The position numbers and the translations under genes were made by a program. The notes beneath the pieces are model-generated. The model was not told where the DNA came from, searched no databases, and saw only the letters and a list, made by a program, of their open reading frames with translations. A stretch of DNA of 43,079 nucleotides from assembly GCA_017483805.1 (NCBI GenBank), contig JAFUUL010000014.1:1-43079 (forward strand). Direction: 5' to 3'. The DNA comes from Prevotella sp. Lineage in GTDB: Bacteria > Bacteroidota > Bacteroidia > Bacteroidales > Bacteroidaceae. This document shows positions 25,294 through 33,574 of the stretch, one piece after another (position 1 is the first letter of the stretch; every line of letters begins with the position of its first letter).

Positions 25294-28223
25294 TGAGACG
25301 GCGGTTGTTTTTATTGTCATTTGTCATCTGTCATCTGGCTGCCGTTCAGGCTCAGATAGCAGGTGCCCTGCAGTCGTACAACGATGGCAAGCAGAACGCC
25401 AGGCGCACGCAGCAGTATTATCCCGACCGCGAGGCCTTCGTCTGCGAGAATGGCGTGAACCGTTTCACCCGCGCCCTCTACGGCACCCACACCGACTGGC
25501 GCGTGGAGACCAGCGACCGTCCCGTGTTTGCCATCGTCAAGAAGAACCATCATCGGAACATCCGCTTTTGGGTGAACGGCGTGGCCCTCGATTCTACCGA
25601 CTACTGCCGGGCGCAGTATGTCAATGGGATGCGCATCTACCAGTTGCGCGACCAGCGTTGGGGCAGCGATGCCGAACTGACGCTAAGCGTGGTGGCAATG
25701 GCCGACAGGGAGGGAGCCCTGTGGCTGTTTGATGAGCGTCGTTTCGCTGCGCCGGCCCGCTTCGAGGCCCGCGTCTGCGCCATAGCCCATCCTCGCCTGA
25801 GCCGCAACGGCGACATCGGTGCCGACAAGCCCGGTGTGCTGGAGGCTTCGCCGACCGAGGCCGACCTGGCCACCAAGTCGTGGACAGGCGGGGGAGAGAC
25901 GTGGTTTGTCATCGACTCCATCAACGCTATCTCTTCGATGTCGGCCGAACAGGCCAGTGCTGAGTTCCGAGGGGCTGTCTTGCACAACGGGGTGCTGGCT
26001 GAGCGTCTGCATTTCGATACCCCCGACCCCTATATCAACACCCTGGCCAGTGCCCTCGTCCTTGCCGCCGACGGCGACTGGGACGGCAAGACCTGGCTGC
26101 ACGGCTGCATCGGCTGGCGCATGCCGCTGGCCGGCTGGCGTGCTGCCTATGTGGGCGACGTGCTGGGATGGAACGACCGGGCCGTGAGCCACTTTGATGC
26201 CTACGCCAAGAGTCAGGTCACGGAGGTGGAGCCCACCATCCCCCATCCCTCGCAGGACCCGAAGATGCAGATGGCACGGGCGGAGAAGAAGTGGGGCACG
26301 CAGATGTACTCCAACGGCTACATCTGTCGTAACCCCGAGCGCAACGACCAGATGCACCACTACGACATGAACCTGAACTACATGGACGAGTTGCTGCGCC
26401 ACTTCCAGTGGGATGCCGACACGGCCCATATGCGCCAGATGTGGCCCGTCATCAAGCGTCACCTGGCCTGGGAGAAGCGCAACTACGACCCCGATGGCGA
26501 CCATCTCTACGATGCCTACTGCTGCATCTGGGCCAGCGATGCCCTGTATTATAGTGGTGGAGCCGTCACCCATTCGTCGGCCTACAACTACTTCCACCAC
26601 CAGATGGCGGCCCGCATCGCTGAGATTCTGGGCGAGGATCCTGCTCCCTATCGCGAGGAGGGTGAGGCCATCCTGCGGGCTATGGACCAGCGGCTGTGGC
26701 TGAAGGACCGCGGCCACTGGGCCGAGTATCAGGACGGCATGGGGCTGAAACGCCTGCACGAGAGTGCCGCTGCCTGGAGTTACTATACGCCCATCGACTG
26801 CGGCGTGGGCACGCCCCAGCAGCGCTATCAGGCCGTCGACGCCATGCGCCGCTCGCTGCCCCACATCCAGGTGGAGGACACGCCCTACCACGTCATCGCC
26901 ACCAGCAACTGGCTGCCCTATGCCTGGAGCATCAACAATGTGGCCACGGCCGAGACCATGCACATGGCGCTGGCCTGCTTTGAGGCCGGGCAGAGCCGTG
27001 AGGGCTACGACCTGCTGATGGGCACCGTGATGGACAATATGTACTACGGCCAGTCGCCCGCCAACTTCGGCCAACTGTCTCACTACGACGCGGCCCGCGG
27101 CGAGTGCTACCGCGACTTCGGCGACTGCATCGGCATAGCCAGCCGCACGCTCATCCAGGGCCTCTTCGGCGTACAGCCCGATGCCCTCAACGGCCGCTGC
27201 GTCATTCGGCCGGGCTTCCCCGAAGAGTGGGACAGCCTGAGTCTGGAGACGCCCTACATCAAATATAAGTTCACGCGCAAGGGCGGCACTGACCGTTACG
27301 AGATCACCCAGCACTTCCGCCAGCCGCTCACCATCGTGGTGGCCCAAAATGCCGGCAACGGCCAGTGGCGCTATACCGAAGGCAGCAGCCAGACGCACCA
27401 GGTGATTGAGGTGCCGAGTTTGAAGGCTCCAAACCAGGAGTTTGAAGCCTCCAAACCAACCGTTTGTAGGCTCCAAACCAACCGTTTGGGGCTTCACGAT
27501 CCAGACCTCTCAAAAACCTTCCACGAGCAGGACATTGCCCGCTACTTCAATGCCGAGGTGGACGACATCTTCAAGAACGAGTATCGTTCGCCGCGTCCAC
27601 AGGCCACTACGCTGCAGATTCCGCTGCAGGGCGTAGGCGAGTGGTGCCATCCGCAGTACACCCCGGTCATCAACGACTCCACGTTCCGCACGCTCATTGA
27701 TAACGACCGCTTCTTCGTGGCCGGCGTACCCTTCCGCACACCCGCCGAGGGTAACAATATCGTGTACACCTCGCTCTGGGACAACTATCCCGACAGCATC
27801 ACCGTTGCGTTGAAGGGCCGGGCCGCCAGTGCCTATCTGCTGATGGCCGGAAGCACCAACCACATGCAGTGCCACATCGACAACGGCCTCGTCGTGGCCA
27901 CCTATCAGGACGGCACCCGCGACACCCTCCGGCTGCGCAATCCCGAGAACTGGTTTCCCATCGAGCAGGACTACTATGTCGACGGGCGGGCCTTCCAGAC
28001 CGTGGAGCCGCGCCCCTACCGCATCAGTCTGGGTACGGGTGTGGTCAGCCGCGACCTGGGCCGCGACCTGAAGATCAAGGGCGTCTATGGCCGCGAGATT
28101 CCCGGCGGCGCTGCCCAGATGCTGCGCATGCCGCTCAACCCGAAGAAGAAACTGAAGTCACTCACCGTCCGCACCCTCTCTAACGATGTGGTCATCGGTC
28201 TAATGGGCGTCACCTTACAATAA
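25293..28223 (+). CDS. Secreted six-hairpin glycosidase-like protein (DUF4450-type)
   Basis: A 976-aa protein with a signal peptide (about residues 1-21, ending VQAQ). It has an N-terminal beta-rich domain with the NGVNRFTRALYGTHTDWRVE signature, which I associate with DUF4450. An (alpha/alpha)6-barrel-like region (about 240-680) follows, with WLHGCIGWRMPLAGWR, DAYCCIWASDALYYSGG and GFPEEWDSLSLETPYIKYKF, then a C-terminal beta domain. Related proteins occur in pectin, especially rhamnogalacturonan-II, loci; the exact GH family and linkage are uncertain. The residue range SLKAPNQ to TNRLGL is encoded by a 22-bp repeat, and part of the signal peptide by a 7-bp repeat. The next gene starts 9 bp after its stop. 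Confidence 0.7.
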   Translation: MRRRLFLLSFVICHLAAVQAQIAGALQSYNDGKQNARRTQQYYPDREAFVCENGVNRFTRALYGTHTDWRVETSDRPVFAIVKKNHHRNIRFWVNGVALDSTDYCRAQYVNGMRIYQLRDQRWGSDAELTLSVVAMADREGALWLFDERRFAAPARFEARVCAIAHPRLSRNGDIGADKPGVLEASPTEADLATKSWTGGGETWFVIDSINAISSMSAEQASAEFRGAVLHNGVLAERLHFDTPDPYINTLASALVLAADGDWDGKTWLHGCIGWRMPLAGWRAAYVGDVLGWNDRAVSHFDAYAKSQVTEVEPTIPHPSQDPKMQMARAEKKWGTQMYSNGYICRNPERNDQMHHYDMNLNYMDELLRHFQWDADTAHMRQMWPVIKRHLAWEKRNYDPDGDHLYDAYCCIWASDALYYSGGAVTHSSAYNYFHHQMAARIAEILGEDPAPYREEGEAILRAMDQRLWLKDRGHWAEYQDGMGLKRLHESAAAWSYYTPIDCGVGTPQQRYQAVDAMRRSLPHIQVEDTPYHVIATSNWLPYAWSINNVATAETMHMALACFEAGQSREGYDLLMGTVMDNMYYGQSPANFGQLSHYDAARGECYRDFGDCIGIASRTLIQGLFGVQPDALNGRCVIRPGFPEEWDSLSLETPYIKYKFTRKGGTDRYEITQHFRQPLTIVVAQNAGNGQWRYTEGSSQTHQVIEVPSLKAPNQEFEASKPTVCRLQTNRLGLHDPDLSKTFHEQDIARYFNAEVDDIFKNEYRSPRPQATTLQIPLQGVGEWCHPQYTPVINDSTFRTLIDNDRFFVAGVPFRTPAEGNNIVYTSLWDNYPDSITVALKGRAASAYLLMAGSTNHMQCHIDNGLVVATYQDGTRDTLRLRNPENWFPIEQDYYVDGRAFQTVEPRPYRISLGTGVVSRDLGRDLKIKGVYGREIPGGAAQMLRMPLNPKKKLKSLTVRTLSNDVVIGLMGVTLQ
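25315..25335. repeat. Heptamer array in the signal-peptide codons of the six-hairpin gene
   Basis: Three 7-mers TGTCATT, TGTCATC, TGTCATC encode the hydrophobic FVICHLA of the signal peptide. Three units make 21 bp, a multiple of three. Confidence 0.75.
27418..27489. repeat. 22-bp tandem repeat inside the six-hairpin gene
   Basis: Three full 22-bp units start at 27418, 27440 and 27462 (GTTTGAAGGCTCCAAACCAG and variants), with a partial fourth. Each unit holds GTTTG and CAAAC arms. Three units equal 66 bp, exactly 22 codons, so only copy numbers in steps of three keep the downstream frame. Confidence 0.88.
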
Positions 28224-28232
28224 CCTACAGTT

Positions 28233-29765
28233 ATGCATCAACTCATTGAACTCTATAAGCACTGGCGCGGAGCCGAGCCTGCCAGCACCCAGCAGTTGCC
28301 GGGAGCAGGCAGCAACCGCGTCTACTACCGCATGACCGATGCCGAGGGCCAGAGCGTGGTGGGCTGCATCGGCACCAGCCGCGACGAGAACCACGCCTTC
28401 GTCTATCTGGCTCAGCACTTCACCAAGCGCCAACTGCCTGTGCCCCGTGTGCTGGCCGTCAGCGACGACGAACTGCGCTACCTGCAGACCGACCTGGGCT
28501 CGGTGTCGCTCTTCGACGCCATCCGTGGCGGTCGCGAGGCCGGCGGACGCTACACCCTGAAGGAGCAGGAACTGCTGCGTCGCACCATCCGCGAGTTGCC
28601 CAACATCCAGTTCCGTGGGGCCCGCGAACTCGACTTCTCCAATTGCTACCCGCAGCCGGAGTTCGACGTCGAGGGCGTGCTCTTCGACCTGAACTACTTC
28701 AAGTACTGTTTCCTGAAGGCCACCGAACTCGACTTCCACGAACTGAAACTCGAGGCCGACTTCCGCCTGATGGCCAAGGACTTGACGGCCGAGCCGAGCG
28801 ACTCGTTCCTCTACCGCGACTTCCAGGCCCGCAACGTGATGCTGGAGGAGGGAGCCCCCTATTTCATCGACTTCCAGGGCGGCCGCCGTGGCCCGTTCTA
28901 CTACGACCTAGCCTCGTTCCTCTGGCAGGCTTCGGCCAAGTATCCCGACAAACTGCGCCGCGACCTGCTCGACGACTACTACGATGCGGCCCAGCAGTTC
29001 ATCGAGATGCCCAAGCGCGACCACTTCGACCGCCGCCTGTCGCTCTTCGTGCTCTTCCGCACCCTGCAGGTGCTGGGGGCCTACGGCTTCCGCGGCTACT
29101 TCGAACAGAAGAAGCACTTCATCGACAGCATCCCGCCCGCCATTCAGAACCTGCGCGACCTGCTCGCTACGGGCGACTATCCCTATCCCTATCTGGTCAG
29201 CATCCTGCACCGGCTGACCGAACTTCCCCAGTTCCGCCGCATAGAGGTGGCGCCGCAGAGCCGTGCCGACGGCTACAAGACCACCGACCGCAATCCCTAC
29301 AAGCCCCATCCGCAGGATGGTCCGGCCACGTTCTCCAAGTACGACGCCCAGGGCCCGCTGGTGGTCAAGGTGTTCAGTTTCTCCTATCGCAAGGGCATAC
29401 CCGAGGACGAGAGCGGCAATGGCGGCGGCTACGTGTTCGACTGCCGTTCGACCCACAACCCCGGCCGCTACGAGCCCTACAAGCAACTGACGGGTCTCGA
29501 CGAGCCGGTCATCCGCTTCCTGGAGGACGACGGCGAGATACTCACCTTCCTCGACAGTGTCTATCGCCTGGCCGATGCCCACGTCGAACGCTACATCCAG
29601 CGTGGCTTCACCTCGCTCATGTTCTCCTTCGGCTGCACGGGCGGTCAGCACCGCTCCGTCTACTCCGCCCAGCATCTGGCTGAGCACATCCACCAGAAGT
29701 TCGGCATCGAAGTGCGCATCTGCCACCGCGAGCAAAACATCACCCAAGTGCTTAAAAATACTTAA
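28233..29765 (+). CDS. AmgK-like sugar kinase fused to a RapZ C-terminal domain
   Basis: A 510-aa fusion. Residues about 1-330 are an aminoglycoside-phosphotransferase-fold kinase with the catalytic stretch FLYRDFQARNVM and IDFQGGRRGPFYYDLAS, the pattern of the anomeric MurNAc/GlcNAc kinase AmgK. Residues about 370-505 match the C-terminal domain of RapZ: SFSYRKGIP, YVFDCRSTHNPGRY, GLDEPVIRFLE and FSFGCTGGQHRSVYSAQHLAEHI. In E. coli RapZ this domain senses glucosamine-6-phosphate. The next gene is a MurU-like nucleotidyltransferase, so the pair can plausibly turn recovered cell-wall amino sugar into a nucleotide sugar. The RapZ-like part may sense an amino-sugar phosphate. The fusion order and boundaries are read by eye. 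Confidence 0.85.
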   Translation: MHQLIELYKHWRGAEPASTQQLPGAGSNRVYYRMTDAEGQSVVGCIGTSRDENHAFVYLAQHFTKRQLPVPRVLAVSDDELRYLQTDLGSVSLFDAIRGGREAGGRYTLKEQELLRRTIRELPNIQFRGARELDFSNCYPQPEFDVEGVLFDLNYFKYCFLKATELDFHELKLEADFRLMAKDLTAEPSDSFLYRDFQARNVMLEEGAPYFIDFQGGRRGPFYYDLASFLWQASAKYPDKLRRDLLDDYYDAAQQFIEMPKRDHFDRRLSLFVLFRTLQVLGAYGFRGYFEQKKHFIDSIPPAIQNLRDLLATGDYPYPYLVSILHRLTELPQFRRIEVAPQSRADGYKTTDRNPYKPHPQDGPATFSKYDAQGPLVVKVFSFSYRKGIPEDESGNGGGYVFDCRSTHNPGRYEPYKQLTGLDEPVIRFLEDDGEILTFLDSVYRLADAHVERYIQRGFTSLMFSFGCTGGQHRSVYSAQHLAEHIHQKFGIEVRICHREQNITQVLKNT

Positions 29766-29768
29766 GGC

Positions 29769-29808
29769 GGCAGCAAATTCTTCACTCTTCACTTTTCACT
29801 TTTCACTT
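29769..29808. repeat. Intergenic TTCACTY heptamer array
   Basis: Four 7-mers (TTCACTC then three TTCACTT, 29781-29808) preceded by GGCAGCAAATTC. The same left flank and 7-mer family recur inside the next gene at 30377-30415. Confidence 0.85.
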
Positions 29809-29815
29809 AATTTAC

Positions 29816-29823
29816 TACCTTTG
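29816..29823 (+). promoter_or_regulatory. -7 box immediately upstream of the murU-like gene
   Basis: TACCTTTG ends 4 nt before the ATG at 29828, so transcription from it would start at or next to the A of the start codon (leaderless). About 20 nt upstream is TTTTC from the heptamer array rather than TTTG, so the -33 element is weak. Confidence 0.55.
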
Positions 29824-29827
29824 CACC

Positions 29828-30622
29828 ATGAAGCAGGCGATGATATTTGCCGCGGGACTGGGAACCCGCCTGAAACCGCTCACCGACACAATGCCCAAGG
29901 CATTGGTGCCCGTCGGGGGCAGGCCGCTGCTCGACATCGTCATGTCGCGGCTGCTGGCTGCCGACTACGACAGTTTCGTCATCAACGTGCACCACTTTGC
30001 CCAGCAGATACGCGACCATGTGGCCACCCGCGACTATGCCGCGATGGTGCTGTTCAGCGACGAGACCGACCAACTGCTCGAAACGGGGGGAGGACTGAAG
30101 AAGGCCGCCCCGCTCTTCAGCGACGAAAGCCCCATCCTGATACACAACGTGGACATCCTCGACAATGTCGACTATTCCTGGTTCTCGCGTCAGCATCTGC
30201 CCGACGAGGATGCCGTGTTGCTGGTCAGCCGCCGCCAGACGAAGCGCTACCTGCTGTTCGACAACGCCATGCGCCTCATGGGCTGGATCAACCGCGAGAC
30301 GGGCGAGGTGAAGAGCCCCTTCCCCTGGCTCCGCGAGGCAGATATCTCTGTCGACGATGAGTTGAATGTGGTGGCGACAGCAAATTCTTCACTCATCACT
30401 CATCACTCTTCACTAAGCGCTTTCGCGTTTTCCGGCATCCACAGTTTCTCGCCCCGGCTGTTTGCGCTGATGGAGCGATTCCCCGACCGCTTCCCCATCA
30501 TCGACTTCTACCTCTCCGTCTGCCACCGCTCCCGCATCGTCGGCTGCCTGAAGGACGACCTGCACCTGCTCGATGTCGGCAAACTCGACAGTTTGGAGCA
30601 AGCGGAGAAGTTTACGATTTGA
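29828..30622 (+). CDS. MurU-like sugar-1-phosphate nucleotidyltransferase
   Basis: A 264-aa nucleotidyltransferase with the glycine-rich signature [20 protein letters not shown], then PVGGRPLLD, the metal-binding NVDILDN, and [13 protein letters not shown]. The pattern fits MurNAc-alpha-1-phosphate uridylyltransferase MurU better than glucose- or mannose-1-phosphate enzymes. This is supported by the AmgK-like kinase directly upstream. Residues near [15 protein letters not shown] come from a heptamer array and look like an extra loop. The C-terminal part ([19 protein letters not shown]) is intact. guaA follows 23 bp later. Confidence 0.75.
   Translation: MKQAMIFAAGLGTRLKPLTDTMPKALVPVGGRPLLDIVMSRLLAADYDSFVINVHHFAQQIRDHVATRDYAAMVLFSDETDQLLETGGGLKKAAPLFSDESPILIHNVDILDNVDYSWFSRQHLPDEDAVLLVSRRQTKRYLLFDNAMRLMGWINRETGEVKSPFPWLREADISVDDELNVVATANSSLITHHSSLSAFAFSGIHSFSPRLFALMERFPDRFPIIDFYLSVCHRSRIVGCLKDDLHLLDVGKLDSLEQAEKFTI
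30377..30415. repeat. Heptamer array inside the murU-like gene
   Basis: TTCACTC, ATCACTC, ATCACTC, TTCACTA (30388-30415) preceded by GACAGCAAATTC. It shares a 17-nt block (CAGCAAATTCTTCACTC) with the intergenic array at 29771-29787. The frame is preserved. Confidence 0.88.
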
Positions 30623-30645
30623 CCATTTACAATTACGATCAAGAT

Positions 30646-32184
30646 ATGCAAAAGATTATCATTCTCGACTTTGGATCGCAGACCACGCAGTTGATTGGCC
30701 GTCGCGTTCGCGAACTGGACACCTTCTGCGAGATTCTGCCTTACAACAAGTATCCCGTGGGCGATGATGCCGACGTCATTGGCGTCATCCTCAGCGGGTC
30801 GCCCTTCTCGGTCCACGACCCTGAGGGTTTCAAGCCCGACCTCTCGCCGTTCCTGGGCAAGGTGCCCGTGCTGGGCATCTGCTACGGCGCTCAGTACCTC
30901 TCCTATTCCCTGGGTGGAAAGGTGGAGAAGAGCGACAGCCGTGAGTATGGCCGCGCCCATCTGGAGACCGTCGACACCACCAACCCCCTGTTCTGCGGCT
31001 TCGAGCAGCACTCTCAGGTGTGGATGTCCCACGGCGACACCATCACCGCCATCCCCGAAGGCTTCCAGGTCATCGGCTCCACCGCCGACGTCAAGTATGC
31101 CGCCTATGCCAAGGATGGTGTTTGGGCCGTTCAGTTCCATCCCGAGGTGTTCCACACCCTGCAGGGCAAGACGCTGCTGAAGAACTTCGTGGTCGACATC
31201 TGCGGCTCGCGCCAGGAGTGGAGTGCCGCCTCGTTTGTCGACACCACCGTGGCCGAACTCCGCGAGCAACTGGGTCAGGATCGCGTCATCCTCGGTCTCT
31301 CCGGCGGTGTAGACTCCAGCGTCTGCGCCGTGCTGCTCAACCGTGCCATCGGCGACCGCCTCACCTGCATCTTCGTCGACCACGGCATGCTGCGCAAGAA
31401 CGAGTTCCGGAAGGTGATGGATGCCTACAAGGGACTCGGCCTCAATGTCATCGGCGTTGATGCCAGCGAGAAGTTCTTTGCCGACTTGGCTGGTGTCACC
31501 GACCCCGAGCAGAAGCGCAAGATCATCGGTCGCGACTTCGTCGAAGTGTTCAATGCTGAGGCCAAGAAGATCACCGATGCCCGTTGGCTGGCACAGGGCA
31601 CCATCTATCCCGACCGCATCGAGAGCCTGAACATCACAGGCAAGGTCATCAAGAGCCACCACAACGTGGGCGGACTGCCCAAGGAGATGCACCTGCAACT
31701 CTGCGAGCCCCTCAAGTGGCTCTTCAAGGACGAGGTGCGCCGTGTGGGCTATCAACTGGAGATGCCCGAGCGCCTCATCAAGCGCCATCCCTTCCCCGGC
31801 CCCGGCCTGGCCGTCCGCATCCTGGGCGACATCACCCCCGAGAAGGTGCGCATCCTGCAAGATGCCGACGACATCTACATCGAGTCCATGCTGCAGTATC
31901 GCTGCGAGGACGGCGAGGTGCTCTACGACAAGATCTGGCAGGCCGGTGCCGTGCTGCTCTCCACCGTCCGTTCGGTCGGCGTGATGGGCGACGAGCGCAC
32001 CTACGAGCATCCCGTTGCCTTGCGTGCCGTCACCTCCACCGACGCCATGACCGCCGACTGGGCCCATCTGCCCTACGACTTCATGGCTAAGGTCAGCAAC
32101 GAGATCATCAACAAGGTGCGTGGCGTCAACCGCGTCTGCTACGACATCTCCTCCAAGCCACCCGCAACGATCGAGTGGGAATGA
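30646..32184 (+). CDS. guaA: GMP synthase (glutamine-hydrolysing)
   Basis: Converts XMP to GMP with ATP and glutamine. The 512-aa protein has an N-terminal class-I amidotransferase (GICYGAQYL with the nucleophilic Cys; QFHPEVFH with His and Glu), an ATP-pyrophosphatase domain ([11 protein letters not shown]) and the C-terminal dimerisation segment ([12 protein letters not shown]), ending PPATIEWE. The ATG at 30646 gives the standard start [12 protein letters not shown]. Confidence 0.97.
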   Translation: MQKIIILDFGSQTTQLIGRRVRELDTFCEILPYNKYPVGDDADVIGVILSGSPFSVHDPEGFKPDLSPFLGKVPVLGICYGAQYLSYSLGGKVEKSDSREYGRAHLETVDTTNPLFCGFEQHSQVWMSHGDTITAIPEGFQVIGSTADVKYAAYAKDGVWAVQFHPEVFHTLQGKTLLKNFVVDICGSRQEWSAASFVDTTVAELREQLGQDRVILGLSGGVDSSVCAVLLNRAIGDRLTCIFVDHGMLRKNEFRKVMDAYKGLGLNVIGVDASEKFFADLAGVTDPEQKRKIIGRDFVEVFNAEAKKITDARWLAQGTIYPDRIESLNITGKVIKSHHNVGGLPKEMHLQLCEPLKWLFKDEVRRVGYQLEMPERLIKRHPFPGPGLAVRILGDITPEKVRILQDADDIYIESMLQYRCEDGEVLYDKIWQAGAVLLSTVRSVGVMGDERTYEHPVALRAVTSTDAMTADWAHLPYDFMAKVSNEIINKVRGVNRVCYDISSKPPATIEWE

Positions 32185-32193
32185 AAAAACACG

Positions 32194-32225
32194 ATGCCGC
32201 TATTCCATCTTCGGAGTAGCGGCAT
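32194..32225. terminator. Bidirectional hairpin between guaA and vsr
   Basis: ATGCCGCTATTCC (32194-32206) and GGAGTAGCGGCAT (32213-32225) form a 13-bp stem with one G-U pair. On the minus strand CGTGTTTTTTC follows, a good terminator for vsr; on the plus strand the T-run is poor. It separates the convergent guaA and vsr genes. Confidence 0.7.
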
Positions 32226-32265
32226 TGTTGCTAATATAGGTATTGTGCTTTGCTGGGGATTGCTA

Positions 32266-32805
32266 TCAAATGATGTCTTCCGCCGCCCGCAGCATCCAGT
32301 CTTCCTCCTCCAACTCTGGGTAAGGCTTTCTGATGGCGTGGTCGTCCAGCCAAATCTTGTTCAGGGTGAACGCTATCGACTCCAGCGTCTCTTCTCTCTC
32401 AGCAGGCTTCAACTCGCACTCCCATACCGTGATGCAGTGCCATCCCATCTCGGCCAACCTCCTCTGCTCCTCCTTGTCCCTCTCCTTGTTCCTGCGAATC
32501 TTCGCCACCCAGAATTCCCTGTTCGTCTTCGGAATCTTGCAACAAGCACTATTCACTATTATCTCTTCACTATTCACTTGTGGCAACGCCACATAGTGTC
32601 CATGCCAGAAACATCCATTCACGAAGATGCACGTTCTGTACTTTCTCAGCACCAAGTCCGGATGTCCTGGCAACTTTGGCGAGTTCAGCCTATACCGGAA
32701 CCCTCTCTTCCAGAGCCCGCGCCGCACAATCATCTCCGGCTTCGTGTCCTTCGACCGAATCGCCGCCATATTGGCATGCCGCTGTTGTGCATTGAACTTA
32801 TCCAT
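32266..32805 (-). CDS. vsr: Very short patch repair endonuclease Vsr
   Basis: Vsr nicks DNA 5' of T in T:G mismatches that arise when 5-methylcytosine deaminates, so it usually accompanies a C5-cytosine methyltransferase. One is present here at 37612-38727. The 179-aa protein has GHPDLVLRKYRTCIFVNGCFWHGH (shown in part: Asp50 in HPDL, the CFWH metal-site motif near residues 65-68), KTNREFWVAKIRRNKERD and ITVWECEL. Relatives usually have HGCFWH; here it is NGCFWH. An extra stretch near VNSEEIIVNSACC, between the CFWHGH motif and KTNREFW, comes from a heptamer array and may disturb the fold. The ATG lies 4 nt from a -7 box. Confidence 0.88.
   Translation of the reverse strand: MDKFNAQQRHANMAAIRSKDTKPEMIVRRGLWKRGFRYRLNSPKLPGHPDLVLRKYRTCIFVNGCFWHGHYVALPQVNSEEIIVNSACCKIPKTNREFWVAKIRRNKERDKEEQRRLAEMGWHCITVWECELKPAEREETLESIAFTLNKIWLDDHAIRKPYPELEEEDWMLRAAEDII
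32551..32578. repeat. Heptamer array inside vsr
   Basis: ATTCACT, ATTATCT, CTTCACT, ATTCACT on the plus strand, the same family as the arrays at 29.8 and 30.4 kb. They encode the VNSEEIIVNS insertion of Vsr in frame. Confidence 0.75.
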
Positions 32806-32806
32806 G

Positions 32807-32840
32807 CTGCAAAGTTAATCATTTTCTCCCAATTATAGCG
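32807..32840 (-). promoter_or_regulatory. vsr promoter, in a 34-bp block shared with the NUDIX gene
   Basis: The -7 box TAACTTTG lies at 32810-32817 on the minus strand, 4 nt before the vsr ATG. The whole 34-bp block is repeated without change at 33575-33608 before the NUDIX remnant. The only nearby TTG is 12 nt from the box. Confidence 0.65.
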
Positions 32841-32986
32841 GAAAATACTTTGTTTTATGCGGGTTGTGTGTCAATTTGAGTGGTAAAAATATGTTAATAA
32901 GAAAGACGCAGAAAACCTCGAAAAGCCGATGTACAGGGGATATCACACGCTGGCGCGGCCAATTGACTGCTTGCCAGAAACTAACC

Positions 32987-33292
32987 AAAACAAGGTGCAC
33001 TTACTGCACTTACTGCACCTAAATAGGGTACCGAGTTATGAAAATATCTCTGCTAGTTATGAAAATATCTCCCATAGATACAAAAATATCTCCGTGAGTT
33101 ATCAGAATAACCTGCATCGCTGCTAGAAACGTGACAAGAAATTGACAAATCAAGGCACGATATATCGTTTTGTAAAACGCAGTAGCCAGAATCTGCAAAA
33201 GACAATACTAAATGCCAGATCCCAAATCGGCGAAGGCGACAACTCCTAACTCACGATCAAGTGCAGTTAGTGCAGTTAGTGCACCTTGTTTT
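32987..33292. repeat. Nested inverted repeat with 32-bp arms built from 9-bp units
   Basis: Left arm 32987-33018 and right arm 33261-33292 match in reverse complement at 30 of 32 positions. Each arm is AAAACAAG followed by GTGCAGTTA-type 9-bp repeats (GTGCAGTTA twice then GTGCAC in the right arm). They enclose 242 bp. Confidence 0.85.
33034..33115. repeat. 21-bp tandem repeat between the nested inverted arms
   Basis: Units start at 33034, 33055, 33076 and 33097, with core AGTTATGAAAATATCTC in the first two and diverging copies after. In one frame the plus strand would read SYENISA-like 7-residue repeats, but I see no start signal for a gene. Confidence 0.85.
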
Positions 33293-33388
33293 GTGTAAGC
33301 ATATATGCGCTGCTCAGATGCCACTGTAACGCGGAGTATGCCCTGTTTACGGACTTTCTGGCTCGCTGCGTCTTTCCATGATTAACCA

Positions 33389-33571
33389 CTAGTGTCCAGC
33401 GGACAATTCCTCCCATATCTCCCGCTTCAGTGCCTCCTCAGGCGTTTCGCCAGCCTCCATTTTTCCGCCAGGGAATTCCCACCAGTCCTTCCATTCGCCG
33501 TACCCTCGCTGAGTGGCGAATATCTTATCTTCTCTGCGAATGATTGCTGCTACTACTTCTATCTGTTTCAT
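33389..33571 (-). pseudogene. Truncated NUDIX hydrolase (MutT-like)
   Basis: The 60 remaining residues begin MKQIEVVAAIIRRE and run through FATQRGYG, WWEFPGGKMEAGE and a complete Nudix box (GGKMEAGETPEEALKREI, then WEEL), and stop at SAGH. Intact MutT-type enzymes are about 130 aa, so the C-terminal half is missing. The stop codon lies in the right terminal repeat of the MITE-like element, so insertion or recombination there probably removed the 3' end. The promoter is intact (TAACTTTG at 33578-33585, 6 nt before the ATG). Confidence 0.8.
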
Positions 33572-33574
33572 CGA

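Larger units (their letters stand above)
32879..33390. mobile_element. MITE-like inverted-repeat element (about 510 bp, non-coding)
   Basis: This gene-free stretch (32806-33388) is bounded by imperfect terminal inverted repeats. The left end carries AGTGG (32879-32883), GTTAAT (32893-32898) and GAAAGACGCAG (32901-32911). The right end carries CTGCGTCTTTC (33366-33376), ATTAAC (33381-33386) and CCACT (33386-33390), the same blocks in reverse complement. A second inverted pair of 32-bp arms is nested inside. No transposase or convincing gene is present. I found no clear target-site duplication. The right end coincides with the truncated 3' end of the NUDIX gene. It could instead be a decayed larger element. 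Confidence 0.5.

Noticed and set aside
29816-30622. Mannose- or glucose-1-phosphate nucleotidyltransferase
   Set aside because: The signature is shared by all of these enzymes, but the short length and the AmgK-like kinase directly upstream favour MurU.
32987-33115. CRISPR array
   Set aside because: The repeats are directly adjacent (9-bp and 21-bp periods) without unique spacers, and no cas gene is nearby.
32929-33126. Short plus-strand frame with SYENIS 7-residue repeats
   Set aside because: The repeats come from the 21-bp DNA repeat inside the MITE-like element, and there is no promoter or start context. It is better explained as repeat DNA.
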